A stretch of 64,000 bases of DNA from Roseovarius nubinhibens ISM (GCF_000152625.1 NZ_CH724156.1:132966-196965), one strand, 5' to 3'. Counted from the stretch's first letter, positions 36,164 through 45,263 are shown. Notes: generated from the letters alone by a model not told the origin. Program-made: numbers and translations.

Positions 36164-37093
36164 TCAGGGCAGCAGTCCGAGCCAGAGCCAGGCGGTCAGC
36201 ACCGTGAGCCCGGTGGCCAAGAGCACGCTCGACGCCACCACGCGTTTCGCCCGGTCATACATATTGGCGAAGAGATAGGCGTTGATCCCCGGCGCCACCG
36301 AGGCGGTGATCACCGCCGAGCGGGTGGCCTCGGTCGGCAGGCTGAGGGTTTGGGTCAGCCCATAGGTGATCGCCGGATGCAGCCCCAGCGTCAGCACGAT
36401 GACGCAGGCGATGAGCCGCAGATCGCCTTCGGGGCGGTATTGCACCAGCACGCCGCCCAGCCCGAAAAGCGCTGCCGGAAGGGCTGCGCGCCCGATCAGT
36501 TCGAGCCCCTCCCAGAGCGGGCCGGGCAAGGGCAGACCGGTGAGATTGACCACCAGGCCAAGCCCGATGCCGATGATCATCGAATTGGAGAACATCGCCT
36601 TGAACACCCGTTTCACCACCTGCCCCACCGGGGTGCCACGGGCGCGGACCATCTCCATCACGGTGATGCCGACGCCGTAGCAAAAGGGCGAATGCAGCGC
36701 GATGATCGCATAATTGGCGGTGAGCGCGTCCATGCCATAGGCGCGTTCGGTGATCGGCAGGCCGAGCAGCACCGAGTTGGAAAAGAGACAGCAGAACCCC
36801 ACCGCCACCGCGTCCTCGATATCGCGGCCAAAGACTTTCCAGGTGATCAGCAGGCCGACCACAAAGGCGACGACCGCCCCGGTGTAAAAGCTCGTCATCA
36901 GCCGCCATTCGAACCCGGCCGAGAGGTCGAGCCGCGCGATGGCCACGAAGAGCAGGCAGGGAATGGCAAAACCCTGGGCAAAGCGCATCAGCCCTTCGAC
37001 ATTGACCGCCGCGACCCAGCCGCGCCAGACCGCGAGATAGCCAAAGCCGATGACCACGAAGATCGGCAGGATAACGTCGAGAAGTGCCTGCAT
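36164..37093 (-). CDS. AEC family auxin-efflux-type permease
   Basis: 309 residues with about ten hydrophobic spans in two five-helix halves (LDVILPIFVVIGFGYLAV, FAQGFAIPCLLFVAIARL, GAVVAFVVGLLITWKVF, then SNSMIIGIGLGLVVNLTG and ALPAALFGLGGVLVQY). The conserved AEC features G-x-x-x-x-x-x-L-P and ASVAPGINAYLFA are present. The family exports or imports organic acids and related anions; the substrate is unknown. It directly follows the MBL hydrolase (three-base gap), so it may be co-transcribed with the metabolic-repair genes upstream. Confidence 0.9.
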   Translation of the reverse strand: MQALLDVILPIFVVIGFGYLAVWRGWVAAVNVEGLMRFAQGFAIPCLLFVAIARLDLSAGFEWRLMTSFYTGAVVAFVVGLLITWKVFGRDIEDAVAVGFCCLFSNSVLLGLPITERAYGMDALTANYAIIALHSPFCYGVGITVMEMVRARGTPVGQVVKRVFKAMFSNSMIIGIGLGLVVNLTGLPLPGPLWEGLELIGRAALPAALFGLGGVLVQYRPEGDLRLIACVIVLTLGLHPAITYGLTQTLSLPTEATRSAVITASVAPGINAYLFANMYDRAKRVVASSVLLATGLTVLTAWLWLGLLP

Positions 37094-37096
37094 GCC

Positions 37097-37906
37097 CTAA
37101 ACCTTCTGTGTCAGCACCATGCCGTCATAGGCCGGTCTGATCCAATCGGGCAGCTCGTCGCAGAGCGTCGCGTAATCCATATCCACATGCATATTGGTGA
37201 GCACGCCCTGTTTGGGCCGCGCCCGGTGCATCCACTCGAGCGAGCGGGCGAGATGGGCATGGGTCGGATGCGGCGTGCGGCGCAGCGCGTCGAGGATCCA
37301 GACATCGAGCCCCTCGAGCAGCGGCCAGGCCTCTTCGGGGATCTCCGAGACATCGGGCAGATAGGCCAGCGCCCCGATGCGAAAGCCCAGCGCGTCGATG
37401 CCGCCATGGGCGACCTCGAAGGGCGTGAGCGTGATCGTGCCCCCGGCCCCGTCCACCGCGATATCGCCGTCGATGGCGCAGAGGTTGAGGATCGGCGGAT
37501 AGGGCGAGCCCTTGGGCTGCACGAAGGCATAGCCAAAGCGCGCCAAGAGCGCGTTTTGCGTGTCGCCATCGGCCCAGACATCGAGCCGCGCGCCCCGGTT
37601 GAACACCACCATGCGCAGATCGTCGAGCCCGTGCACATGATCGGCATGGGAATGGGTATAGACCACCGCATCAAGATGGCCGACCCCGGCATCGAGAAGC
37701 TGTGAGCGCAGATCGGGCGAGGTGTCGACCAGCACCCGGGTCATGCCCTCCGGCCCCTCCTGTTCGATCAGCAGAGAACAGCGGCGGCGGTGGTTGCGCG
37801 GGTTTTCCGGGTCGCAATCGCCCCAGAGCCCGCCGAGACGCGGCACGCCGCCGGACGAGCCGCTGCCCAGGATGGTAAAGCGCTGTGTGCCACCCTGCCC
37901 GCTCAT
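37097..37906 (-). CDS. MBL-fold metallo-hydrolase (PhnP-like phosphodiesterase)
   Basis: 269 residues. FTILGSGSSGGVPRLGG at the N terminus and CSLLIEQEG are typical of PhnP-like enzymes. The metal site THSHADHVHGLDDLR (H-x-H-x-D-H) is intact, with later ligands in LLVDTSPDLR, LPDVSEIPEE and LTNMHVDMD. The family hydrolyses cyclic phosphate or phosphodiester substrates. The start overlaps the tatD stop by four bases. In many alphaproteobacteria it follows tatD in just this way. Confidence 0.9.
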   Translation of the reverse strand: MSGQGGTQRFTILGSGSSGGVPRLGGLWGDCDPENPRNHRRRCSLLIEQEGPEGMTRVLVDTSPDLRSQLLDAGVGHLDAVVYTHSHADHVHGLDDLRMVVFNRGARLDVWADGDTQNALLARFGYAFVQPKGSPYPPILNLCAIDGDIAVDGAGGTITLTPFEVAHGGIDALGFRIGALAYLPDVSEIPEEAWPLLEGLDVWILDALRRTPHPTHAHLARSLEWMHRARPKQGVLTNMHVDMDYATLCDELPDWIRPAYDGMVLTQKV

Positions 37907-38706
37907 GCGGCGGCCTGATAGGCTGCGGCCTTGGCGAAGAGCCGGTCAAAATTGGCCTGAGTCTGCGCCGCGAATTCGGCCCAGTCGAGGCCAAAGACCT
38001 CGGCGCCTTTTTGGCCGGTGTGCACGGTATAGGCGGGCTCGTTCCGTTTGCCGCGATGGGGCGGCGGCGCGAGATAGGGCGCGTCGGTTTCCAGAAGGAT
38101 GCGGTCGACCGGGGCGGCGGCGAAAATATCGCGCAGCTCCTGGCTGCGTGGGAAAGCGGCGATGCCCGACATCGACAGGTAAAACCCAAGATCGAGCGCC
38201 GCCCGGGCGAGATCGGCCCCGGAGGAAAAGCAATGCATCACGCAGGAATAGGCGCCATTGGCATGTTCCTCGCGCAGGATGCGGGCCATGTCCTCGTCCG
38301 CGTCGCGGGAATGGATGATGAGCGGCAGCCCGGTCTCGCGCGCGGCGGCGATATGGGTGCGCAGGCTCTCTTGTTGGGCCTCGGCGCTCTCGGAGGTGTA
38401 GTGATAGTCGAGCCCGGTCTCGCCGATGCCGACGAATTTCGGGTGTTTGGCCAAGCTGAGCAGCTCGTCCAGCGTCGCCATCGGTTCGTCCGCGACGGAC
38501 ATCGGATGGGTGCCCGCAGCGTAGAAGACCGGCGCATGGGCCTCGGCCAGGGCGCGCACCGCGGGTTCGTTGCACAGCCGCGTGCAGATCGTCACCATCC
38601 GCGTCACACCGGCCCGCGCGGCGCGGGCCAGCACTTCGTCGAGCTCGTCGGAAAGTTCGGGGAAATCAAGGTGACAATGGCTGTCGGTGATCTGGATCTG
38701 GGTCAT
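37903..38706 (-). CDS. tatD: TatD family metal-dependent DNase
   Basis: 267 residues. Amidohydrolase-like barrel with metal ligands ITDSHCHLDFPE (H-x-H), FVGIGETGLDYHYT (Glu), IIHSRDADED (His), MHCFSSGADLA (His) and ILLETDAPYLAPPPHRGKRNEP (Asp), all TatD signatures. Acts as a 3'-5' exonuclease or D-aminoacyl-related hydrolase in DNA repair. Follows holB after 27 bases in the dac-tmk-holB-tatD run. Confidence 0.94.
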   Translation of the reverse strand: MTQIQITDSHCHLDFPELSDELDEVLARAARAGVTRMVTICTRLCNEPAVRALAEAHAPVFYAAGTHPMSVADEPMATLDELLSLAKHPKFVGIGETGLDYHYTSESAEAQQESLRTHIAAARETGLPLIIHSRDADEDMARILREEHANGAYSCVMHCFSSGADLARAALDLGFYLSMSGIAAFPRSQELRDIFAAAPVDRILLETDAPYLAPPPHRGKRNEPAYTVHTGQKGAEVFGLDWAEFAAQTQANFDRLFAKAAAYQAAA

Positions 38707-38733
38707 CGCGGCCTCGGCTTGCCGCCGCCCTCA

Positions 38734-39849
38734 TCAGGCAGCGGTGTCTTGCAGTTTAAACACCGTATCCAGCACCAAGGCGGCAGGGTCAAGGTTCACC
38801 GCGCGGCCATGGCGGGCCCGGGCGCCGATCTCTTGCGCACAGCTGGCCCAGGCGCGGGCGGCGGCGGCATGGGGGGCGAGGCGCAGAAAGGTCGCGGCCT
38901 CGTCGGGGGCCGCCTCGGGCAAGAGCGCCTGACCCATGGCCCCGGTCCGTGCCAGCCGCGACAGCGCCGTGTCAAAGAGCGTGATCAACAGGTCGAGCCG
39001 CTCTTCGGCGCCGCGCTGGGCGGCGGCCTCGGCGAGGCGCAGGGCGCGCGGCCGGTCGAGCCGTGGCAGGCTGCCAAGGATGCCGATGAGTTCGGCATAG
39101 ATGTCAAGCCCGCCGAGATTGCCGAGCCGCAGCGCCTCGCCCACCGACCCGGCGGCCAGCGCCGCCAGCGCCTCGGGGCGGTCGGTTTCGGCCCCGGCCT
39201 GGGTCAGCGCCTCGGCCATATCTTCGGGCGAGAGCGCGCCGAGCCGCAGCTCGCGGCAGCGCGAGCGGATGGTCGGCAGGAGGCGCGCGGGCTGATGGCT
39301 CACCATCAGGATGGTGGTGCGGGCGGGCGGCTCTTCGAGCATCTTGAGCAGCGCGTTGGCCGCCTGCACGTTCATCTCATCGGCGCTGTCGATGAGCACG
39401 ACCCGCGCCCCGCCCTCGGTGGCCGAGAGCTGGAGAAAGCGGTTTAGCTCGCGCACATCCTCGGCGACGATCATCGGGCGCAGACGGCCAGTGTCGGGAT
39501 TGACGCGGCGGGTGATGTGGTAAAACCCCGGCTCGGACCCGGCGAGAAGCCGCGTGGCGACAGGGTGATCGGGGGGAATGGCGAGGCTCTCGGGCGGTGG
39601 CGGTGCCCCGAAAAGCCCGTCATCCGCGCCCGGCGCCGGGGTGGCCAGCAGGAAGCGGGCGATCTGCCAGGCGAGCGTCGCCTTGCCGACGCCGCGCGGC
39701 CCGGTGATGAGCCAGCCATGGTGCAGCCGTCCCGAGGTGAAGGCGTCGAGAAAGGCCCGCTGGGCCGCGTCTTGGCCGATCAGCCGCGCGGTTTCGCGGG
39801 GGTGCGGCGCGCCTTCGACGCGGTCGGGCTGGGGGGCATCGTCGCTCAT
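38734..39849 (-). CDS. holB: DNA polymerase III subunit delta-prime
   Basis: 371 residues. AAA+ clamp-loader subunit: HHGWLITGPRGVGKATLAWQIARFLL (Walker A), VRELNRFLQLSATEGGARVVLIDSADEMNVQAANALLKMLEEPP (Walker B region and helix) and TTILMVSHQPARLLPTIRSRC (sensor 1 and the S-R-C motif). The zinc-finger Cys cluster of typical delta-prime is not evident. It overlaps the tmk stop by four bases and is clearly in the same operon. Confidence 0.94.
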   Translation of the reverse strand: MSDDAPQPDRVEGAPHPRETARLIGQDAAQRAFLDAFTSGRLHHGWLITGPRGVGKATLAWQIARFLLATPAPGADDGLFGAPPPPESLAIPPDHPVATRLLAGSEPGFYHITRRVNPDTGRLRPMIVAEDVRELNRFLQLSATEGGARVVLIDSADEMNVQAANALLKMLEEPPARTTILMVSHQPARLLPTIRSRCRELRLGALSPEDMAEALTQAGAETDRPEALAALAAGSVGEALRLGNLGGLDIYAELIGILGSLPRLDRPRALRLAEAAAQRGAEERLDLLITLFDTALSRLARTGAMGQALLPEAAPDEAATFLRLAPHAAAARAWASCAQEIGARARHGRAVNLDPAALVLDTVFKLQDTAA

Positions 39850-40478
39850 GTCAGGGCCGCATCGGTGAGCGTGGCGATCTGACCTGCCACCGCGTCGATT
39901 TCGCCCGCGCCATCGACCACGCGGATGCGGTCAGGATGCGCCTCGGCCAGATCGAGGAAGCCGGCGCGCATCCGGCGCTGCCACTCGATGCCGCGCCCCT
40001 CAAAGCGCTCTTCGCCGCCCTGCCGCGCCAGCGCACGGGCGAGGCCTACCTCCGGGTCCATGTCGATGAGGAGCGTCAGGTCCGGCTCGCGTCCGATCAT
40101 CAGGTCGTGGAGCTGATCCACCAGCGCCCGCATCTCGGCACTGGCGAGGCCTTGGTACATGCGGGTGCTGTCGGCAAAACGGTCACAGATCACCACCTCG
40201 CCCGCCGCCAGCGCGGGCAGGATCACCCGTTCCATATGGTCGCGGCGCGCGGCGGTGAAGAGCAGGATCTCGGTCTCGGGCGACCAGCGGTCCCCGGCCC
40301 CTTCGAGCACCAGCTTGCGGATGTCCTCGGCCCCCGGCGAGCCGCCCGGCTCGCGGGTGAGCCGCACGCGCAAGCCGCGCGCCTGCAGATGGTCGGCCAG
40401 ACGGCGCACCTGGGTCGATTTGCCGGAGCCGTCGATGCCTTCGAAACTGATGAATACCCCGGCGCGTCCGGCGCTCAA
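39846..40478 (-). CDS. tmk: Thymidylate kinase
   Basis: 210 residues. P-loop FISFEGIDGSGKSTQVRRLA, the dTMP-binding LTREPGGSPGAEDIR (D-R-E/TREPGG motif), VICDRFADSTRMYQG (D-R-x) and the LID-region DMDPEVGLARALAR. It phosphorylates dTMP to dTDP. Overlaps both neighbours (holB downstream, the carboxypeptidase upstream) by four bases. Confidence 0.96.
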   Translation of the reverse strand: MSAGRAGVFISFEGIDGSGKSTQVRRLADHLQARGLRVRLTREPGGSPGAEDIRKLVLEGAGDRWSPETEILLFTAARRDHMERVILPALAAGEVVICDRFADSTRMYQGLASAEMRALVDQLHDLMIGREPDLTLLIDMDPEVGLARALARQGGEERFEGRGIEWQRRMRAGFLDLAEAHPDRIRVVDGAGEIDAVAGQIATLTDAALT

Positions 40479-41686
40479 GACGCGCCCTCCGCCGCCGGGT
40501 CCGCCGGGGCGGCCTCGGGGGCCGGACCCTTTTGCAGCCGCCCGAGCAACAGCCCGGTCACCGTCTGCAGCCGCGCCGAAAACCCGCCGCGCGCCACCGA
40601 GGCCGAAGCCACCAGAGGGATGCGGGTCTCGGGCAGGCCTTCGGGGGCAAAGACCAGCTCGGCCAGCTTATCGCCTTGCTTGACCGGTGCCTCGATCGGG
40701 CCGGTATAGACCACCTCGGCCTTGAGCGGCCCGGCCGACATGGCGGGCATCAGCGTGCGCACATCCTCGGCGGCCTCGAGCCCCACGGTCGTCGCATCGC
40801 CCATCCAGACCTTGGCCCGGGCCAGCTCGACCCCGCCGCGCACCACCTGCTGTTCGGCGAACTGGCGGAAGGCCCAGTTGACGATGGCCTCGGCCTCTTC
40901 GGCGCGCGCCTCGGCGCTGGCCAGACCGGAGATGACAAAGATCACCCGACGGCCGTTCTGCACCGCCGAGCCCACCAGCCCATAGCCCGCCTCGGCGGTA
41001 TGCCCGGTCTTGAGCCCATCGGCGCCGATCCCCAGCCCCAACAGCGGGTTGCGGTTATAGCGGTTCTGGCTTTCCTTTTCGTCAAAGAGGAATTCCTCCT
41101 CGGCGAACATCGGGTAGAATTCGGGGAAATCCTCGATGAGCTTGCGGGCCAGAAGGCCGAGATCGCGCATGCTCATCCGGTGGCCCGGCGCGGGCCAGCC
41201 GTTGGAATTGGTAAAGGCGGAATTGGTCATGCCCATATTCTGCGCCCGGCGCGTCATGAAGCGGGCAAACCCGGCCTCGGTGCCATCGGGGCTCAGCGAT
41301 TCCGCCAGCACCACACAGGCGTCATTGCCCGAGAGCACAATGATGCCGCGCAGAAGATCTTCGACCGACACCCGCTCGCCCGCCTGCAAGAAGAGGGTCG
41401 AGCCACCATAGCGCGCCGCATGGGCCGACACCGGCAGCGTCTCGGTCATCGACAGGCGGCCGTCGCGAATGGCCTCGAAGGTCACATAGAGCGTCATCAG
41501 CTTCGACATGGAGGCCGGCGGCAGCGGCTGATCGGCGTTTTTCGCCAAGAGCACCGTGCCCGTCCCCACATCCACCACATAGGCCGCGGTGGCCCGGGTA
41601 TCAAAGGCGCGGGCGGCCTGGGTCAGTCCCAGAGCCAGGCCAAGCGCCAACAAGAGCGAAAGGGCGATGCGGGGCAATAGGGTCAT
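40475..41686 (-). CDS. D-alanyl-D-alanine carboxypeptidase (class C low-molecular-weight PBP)
   Basis: 403 residues with a signal peptide (IALSLLLALGLALGLTQAARAF). Active-site motifs of the DacA/C family: PPASMSKLMTLY (S-x-x-K), LSGNDACVVLAE (S-G-N) and GLKTGHTAEAGYG (K-T-G). A C-terminal beta domain follows (LKAEVVYTGPIEAPVKQGDKLAELVF), ending in a probable amphipathic anchor. It trims peptidoglycan pentapeptides in the periplasm. Preceded by the SPOR lipoprotein gene 28 bases away and overlapping tmk by four bases, so cell-wall and replication genes share a transcript. Confidence 0.95.
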   Translation of the reverse strand: MTLLPRIALSLLLALGLALGLTQAARAFDTRATAAYVVDVGTGTVLLAKNADQPLPPASMSKLMTLYVTFEAIRDGRLSMTETLPVSAHAARYGGSTLFLQAGERVSVEDLLRGIIVLSGNDACVVLAESLSPDGTEAGFARFMTRRAQNMGMTNSAFTNSNGWPAPGHRMSMRDLGLLARKLIEDFPEFYPMFAEEEFLFDEKESQNRYNRNPLLGLGIGADGLKTGHTAEAGYGLVGSAVQNGRRVIFVISGLASAEARAEEAEAIVNWAFRQFAEQQVVRGGVELARAKVWMGDATTVGLEAAEDVRTLMPAMSAGPLKAEVVYTGPIEAPVKQGDKLAELVFAPEGLPETRIPLVASASVARGGFSARLQTVTGLLLGRLQKGPAPEAAPADPAAEGAS

Positions 41687-41714
41687 ATCAACAGGTCCGT
41701 CCGGGGTTGGTGTC

Positions 41715-42635
41715 TCAGTTACTCACGGCATAGGCATCGTCAAACCCGATGCCCTGGATTTTCTTCAGCAAAGCGGCGCGCTCGCTCTCGGTGCTCGCCG
41801 GGCCGACGATGACGCGCCAGAAGGTCTTGCCCTTGGAACTCTGTTCGAGAACCGTTGGCACCATCCCCGCCTGCCGCATCGCGGTGGCGGTGTTGTTGGC
41901 GTTGTCCTCGACGCTAAAGATGCCGATCTGCAGATAGGGCTTGCTCAGCTTCGAGCCGCCCGAGGCCGGTTTCGGCGCGGCGGCGGGGGCCGGCGCGGCC
42001 ACCGGTTTCGGTGCAGGCGCAGCGGCCGGGGTGATGGCGCTGTCGCCTGCCGCGGCCTCGGCCTTGTCGATGGCGGCGGCGGCCCCGGCGATGGGATCGA
42101 GCGCCGTGGTCTCGACCGTGTCGGCGGCGAGCCCGGCGGCGGCGGGATCGGCTGCGGCCCCGGCCTCGGGCGCGGCCTCGCGGCGCAGCGCCGTCACGTT
42201 GAGCTTTTGCGGCGATCCGGCCAGCATGCCAAGCGCGGCGGCGGCGTCCGAGGACACCTGCAGCCGCGGCCCGGGATTGGCCCGTTCGCGGCGGAACAGC
42301 GCGCCGATGACGAATTTTCCATTGCCCGCATGGCGGATGATCACCCGCTCGGGCTCTTTCACGTCGGGATGCGCCACCCAGACCCCGCCGAGCGACGGCC
42401 GCCCGTCCCAGAGCCCCTCATCGGTGACTTGAAATACCTCGGGCGCCTCGACATCGCGCTCGACCAGCCGCACCGAAGAGGTGCTCGCCGCGCCGCTCTC
42501 GGCGGCGGCGTCGGGGCGTTTTTTGAACGGGCTGTTTTCGCCCAGGCCCTGACAGCCCGCCAGCGCAAGTGCCGCGACGCTTGTCAGCATCAAGGCAGAA
42601 GCCCGACGCGCGTTTGTCTTGCTATAAATACTCAT
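41715..42635 (-). CDS. SPOR-domain lipoprotein
   Basis: 306 residues. Signal peptide with lipobox (VAALALAGC, Cys28). An unassigned mature domain (EVFQVTDEGLWDGRPSLGGVWVAHPDVKEPERVIIRH) is followed by an Ala/Pro-rich linker (about 165-225) and a C-terminal SPOR domain (about 230-306: YLQIGIFSVEDNANNTATAMRQAG, WRVIVGPASTESERAALLKKI). SPOR domains bind denuded septal glycan, so it probably localises to the division site or lateral wall; its position upstream of the carboxypeptidase fits a cell-wall role. Confidence 0.88.
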   Translation of the reverse strand: MSIYSKTNARRASALMLTSVAALALAGCQGLGENSPFKKRPDAAAESGAASTSSVRLVERDVEAPEVFQVTDEGLWDGRPSLGGVWVAHPDVKEPERVIIRHAGNGKFVIGALFRRERANPGPRLQVSSDAAAALGMLAGSPQKLNVTALRREAAPEAGAAADPAAAGLAADTVETTALDPIAGAAAAIDKAEAAAGDSAITPAAAPAPKPVAAPAPAAAPKPASGGSKLSKPYLQIGIFSVEDNANNTATAMRQAGMVPTVLEQSSKGKTFWRVIVGPASTESERAALLKKIQGIGFDDAYAVSN

Positions 42636-42869
42636 GCCTCACCGACCCTTGCCTGTTTGCAGCGCCGCTCGGCGCCGCCATCCCTCATGCTCACTGTTGC
42701 GGCCCGGCTGTGCCCCGGGTTCAATCGTTACAGGCGCGGTCATTGCCACGCAGGGGCAATGTAGCGAAACGCCCCTCGCATGGAAAGGACATCGGGCGCG
42801 GGTCGGCAAAAATCCCCGTGATTTCGCATCTTTCAGAATCGCGCCGCCCGGTGTAGCACCGCTCGGACC

Positions 42870-42959
42870 GGAGGAGTGGCAGAGTGGTCGAATGCACCGG
42901 TCTTGAAAACCGGCGTGGGTTCACGCCCACCGTGGGTTCGAATCCCACCTCCTCCGCCA
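42870..42959 (+). tRNA. tRNA-Ser (anticodon UGA)
   Basis: 90 bases including an encoded CCA. The acceptor GGAGGAG pairs with CTCCTCC; the anticodon stem CCGGT/ACCGG encloses loop CTTGAAA (anticodon TGA at 42904-42906). A long variable arm (GTGGG...CCCAC type) and a T arm with TTCGAAT mark it as a class II serine tRNA. Its last 18 bases are repeated at 49866-49883: this is the attachment site of the downstream element, and the gene itself stays intact. Confidence 0.97.
42942..42959 (+). repeat. attL: 3' end of tRNA-Ser
   Basis: The 18 bases ATCCCACCTCCTCCGCCA at the tRNA 3' end recur exactly at 49866-49883, bounding the integrated element. Confidence 0.9.
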
Positions 42960-43022
42960 ACATCACCTTCGGCAACATTATCTTTAGAAATCAGCACCTT
43001 AATAGAGATGCTAAATTTCATA

Positions 43023-43044
43023 CCCCACACGTTTCCCCCACACG
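43023..43044 (+). repeat. Putative integrase arm-type sites, left end
   Basis: Two copies of CCCCACACG (43023-43031 and 43036-43044) spaced 13 bases, with a degenerate third (CCCCCATA) following. The same pair, same spacing and orientation, lies at 49783-49804 beside the integrase start. Short direct repeats inside both att ends are what arm-binding sites of tyrosine integrases look like. Confidence 0.6.
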
Positions 43045-43206
43045 CTTCCCCCATACAAAAGCGTATTCAGCCTTAGCCTTAGTATTTGCACGGTAGGCGC
43101 AATCCACAATCATCTCCGACGTTGTAATCGAAAGCAGCAAGGATGCGGATGAAGACTGATCAGCCATCCCACCATATGCCCCCAGCAAGCGACCAAACGT
43201 TTGTGG

Positions 43207-43773
43207 TTAAGCAGCCTCCCCTTCCTTGAGGATGCGATAAACACTTGCCCTACCGATGCTCAGCCGTTTGGCAATTTCTGTGGCTCCCACGCCCTCAGCA
43301 TGCATCGCGAGCACCTCGGTAGCCTTCGCCTTCGCAGTGGGTTTACGGCCCTTGTACTTGCCTTCTGCCTTGGCCTTGGCGATACCTTCACGCTGTCTCT
43401 CAAGCATGATGGATCTCTCGAACTCGGCGACGCCGCCCAACAAAGTCAGCATTAGCTTGCCCGTTGCAGTGCCAGTGTCGATGCCCATAGAGAGGATACG
43501 AAGGGCTGCCCCCTTTGCCTCTACCACCTCCAAAATCTCCAACAGGTGAGCCACAGAGCGGGCCAGACGATCCAGCTTGGTCACCACGAGGGTGTCACCC
43601 TTGCGGATGAAGTCGAGCGCCTCAGCGAGCCTCTCACGGGCTTTGACATCCACTGAGGAAACCTGTTCTACAAAGACCTTCTCACACCCAGCGCCAGCCA
43701 ATTCTCGTTGCTGTGCCTCAAGACCTGCTGTCTGATCCACCGTCGAGGTCCGAGCATACCCAACAATCATCAT
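43207..43773 (-). CDS. Serine recombinase (resolvase/invertase family)
   Basis: 188 residues. Start at 43773 or, with better spacing from the AAGGAG site, at the adjacent ATG 43770. Catalytic N-terminal domain: IVGYARTSTVDQ (nucleophile Ser10), GDTLVVTKLDRLARS (the R-L-x-R motif) and FERSIMLERQREGIAKAKAEGKYKGRK at the E helix. A C-terminal helix-turn-helix follows (VGATEIAKRLSIGRASVYRIL). Full-length for small resolvases. It lies just inside attL, next to an 11-bp inverted repeat that could be its operator or crossover site. It may resolve or invert DNA of the element, or regulate its own expression. Confidence 0.93.
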   Translation of the reverse strand: MMIVGYARTSTVDQTAGLEAQQRELAGAGCEKVFVEQVSSVDVKARERLAEALDFIRKGDTLVVTKLDRLARSVAHLLEILEVVEAKGAALRILSMGIDTGTATGKLMLTLLGGVAEFERSIMLERQREGIAKAKAEGKYKGRKPTAKAKATEVLAMHAEGVGATEIAKRLSIGRASVYRILKEGEAA

Positions 43774-44161
43774 TCAACTCCTTAAAGTGTCTCATTGAAA
43801 TCTTAGACCATCTAACGGAGGCGTCTCAAAACCTCAATACCAATCTAGTGAGACTAAAGATTGGGTGAAGATGAGACGCCTCTTTAGGCCAAGCTCTTTT
43901 GGTACAGTCCAAGGAACCAACAAGAGCGACTGCCACCGCCTTTTCCTGATCTCCAAGAGGGGGGTGGTGGGATGCCAAAAGCGACTTCAAAAAAAGGGGG
44001 GTTATTATTGCTTATTATTTGGTTGGGCAAAGGGGCTGGTCACCCCTTGAACCCGTGTTGCAAGTTGCGTTGCGCCTAAGCAAATACAACGACGCAACAG
44101 GTTGCAGAACCATGTCCTTATCCGAGAGAGGATACTCCTCTCGGATCCATCGTCCCAGCGC
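43774..44161. other. Non-coding stretch between resolvase and ATPase genes
   Basis: 388 bases with no convincing gene. It holds a perfect 11-bp inverted repeat (GAGGCGTCTCA at 43818-43828 and TGAGACGCCTC at 43872-43882, 43 bases apart) upstream of the resolvase. A hairpin (44120-44128 ATCCGAGAG with 44138-44146 CTCTCGGAT) sits just after the ATPase stop. The first is a candidate res/operator site; the second may end ATPase transcription, although no U-tract follows. Confidence 0.5.
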
Positions 44162-45238
44162 TTAGAACGCCTCCAAAAGGGCCTCAGCGGTCTCAGTGCC
44201 ATGATCTGGCTCCCCCCAGTCTGGAAGGCCGTTCCTTTCTTCACGCTGTATTTCTCTGACCATGTCAAAGATTTCGAAGTGCTCATCCTTCTTAAGCACA
44301 CCATGGGCGATCAACCTCTGGATTCTCCTTGAGACCGTCGACTTGTTGACACCCAACTCCTTCGCAATCTCGGCCATGGTTTTGAACCGAAGCGACTTAA
44401 GCGCTTTATAAACACTGTCAGATCTTGGATCCTCAGGGAGAGCCTCAGTGATAGACCAACCATCTTCAGCCAACGACCATTCCCTTGCCTGAAGACGCTC
44501 GTCCCCCTTCCCTCGAAACTTTCCAAACTCAGCCACAAACCGGGCCTCTCCAGTTTTGGGAACCGAAGGCTTCTTTAGGCCCAAGATCACTTCGAAGGTC
44601 GTTTCCAGTGCTGTCGAACCCCGCATGTCGTGGCCGGATTTGTTAGCATGATGAACCAACAAGGTAGCCACCCCGAGGCGTTTCAATTCAAGCAAGAAAC
44701 CCTGGACTTGTTTGAAGGCGGCAGCAGCGTTCTCATCCTCTAGACCTTCCGACAGCGTCGTGAAATTGTCCAACACAACAAGCTGTACGTCCTCCTTCCT
44801 TACTCTGGAAATGATCTCCCTGTGGGTCTTATCATCAGTCAAATCATAGAACGGAGCACCGACGTCTTGATCCTGTCGAGCGATGAAGATCAGGTTTTCG
44901 AGGGCATCCTTCCGCTGATATCGGGCAAGAATACCCATCTCGGACCCAGACAATAGCTCAAGGCGATCTCGGATGTCCTGAGCATGCATTTCACCGTCGA
45001 TGTAGAGAACCCGTCTGGGTTTTTCAGCTGACCAATCTACCAGCTTTCCACCTCCGGCAATGGCAAGGGAAATACTCAAGGACAGCATAGTCTTTCCCAG
45101 CCCTGAGGCAGCCCAGATGATGCAGGTTTCCTCTGTGCGAAGCCAAGGATCGAGTAGCATCTGTCTGGGTTTGAAGGGGCGGTTGAGAAGTTCTTGGGCT
45201 GTCGTCGAACGCAGCTTCGATAGAGTTTTTTTAGGCAT
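44162..45238 (-). CDS. RepA/DnaB-like AAA family ATPase with C-terminal helix-turn-helix
   Basis: 358 residues from ATG 45238 (MPKKTLSK), which has GGTGAG seven bases upstream; an ATG at 45253 is less well placed. RecA-fold motifs: CIIWAASGLGKTMLSLSISLA (Walker A), VLYIDGEMHAQDIRDRL (acidic strand), VQLVVLDNFTTLSEGLEDEN (Walker B) and TLLVHHANKSGHDMRGSTALE (motif 4 with H-H-x-N). This is the RepA-like replicative helicase pattern of plasmids and integrative elements. The C-terminal ~75 residues carry a helix-turn-helix (FKTMAEIAKELGVNKSTVSRRIQRLIAHG). No primase is encoded nearby. Likely role: replication or maintenance of the excised element. Confidence 0.87.
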   Translation of the reverse strand: MPKKTLSKLRSTTAQELLNRPFKPRQMLLDPWLRTEETCIIWAASGLGKTMLSLSISLAIAGGGKLVDWSAEKPRRVLYIDGEMHAQDIRDRLELLSGSEMGILARYQRKDALENLIFIARQDQDVGAPFYDLTDDKTHREIISRVRKEDVQLVVLDNFTTLSEGLEDENAAAAFKQVQGFLLELKRLGVATLLVHHANKSGHDMRGSTALETTFEVILGLKKPSVPKTGEARFVAEFGKFRGKGDERLQAREWSLAEDGWSITEALPEDPRSDSVYKALKSLRFKTMAEIAKELGVNKSTVSRRIQRLIAHGVLKKDEHFEIFDMVREIQREERNGLPDWGEPDHGTETAEALLEAF

Positions 45239-45263
45239 TGAAGTACTCACCATTTCTAGAGAT

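Noticed and set aside
42721-42978. Minus-strand frame reading through the tRNA-Ser gene
   Set aside because: Covers a well-folded tRNA; frames through tRNA genes are a common artefact.
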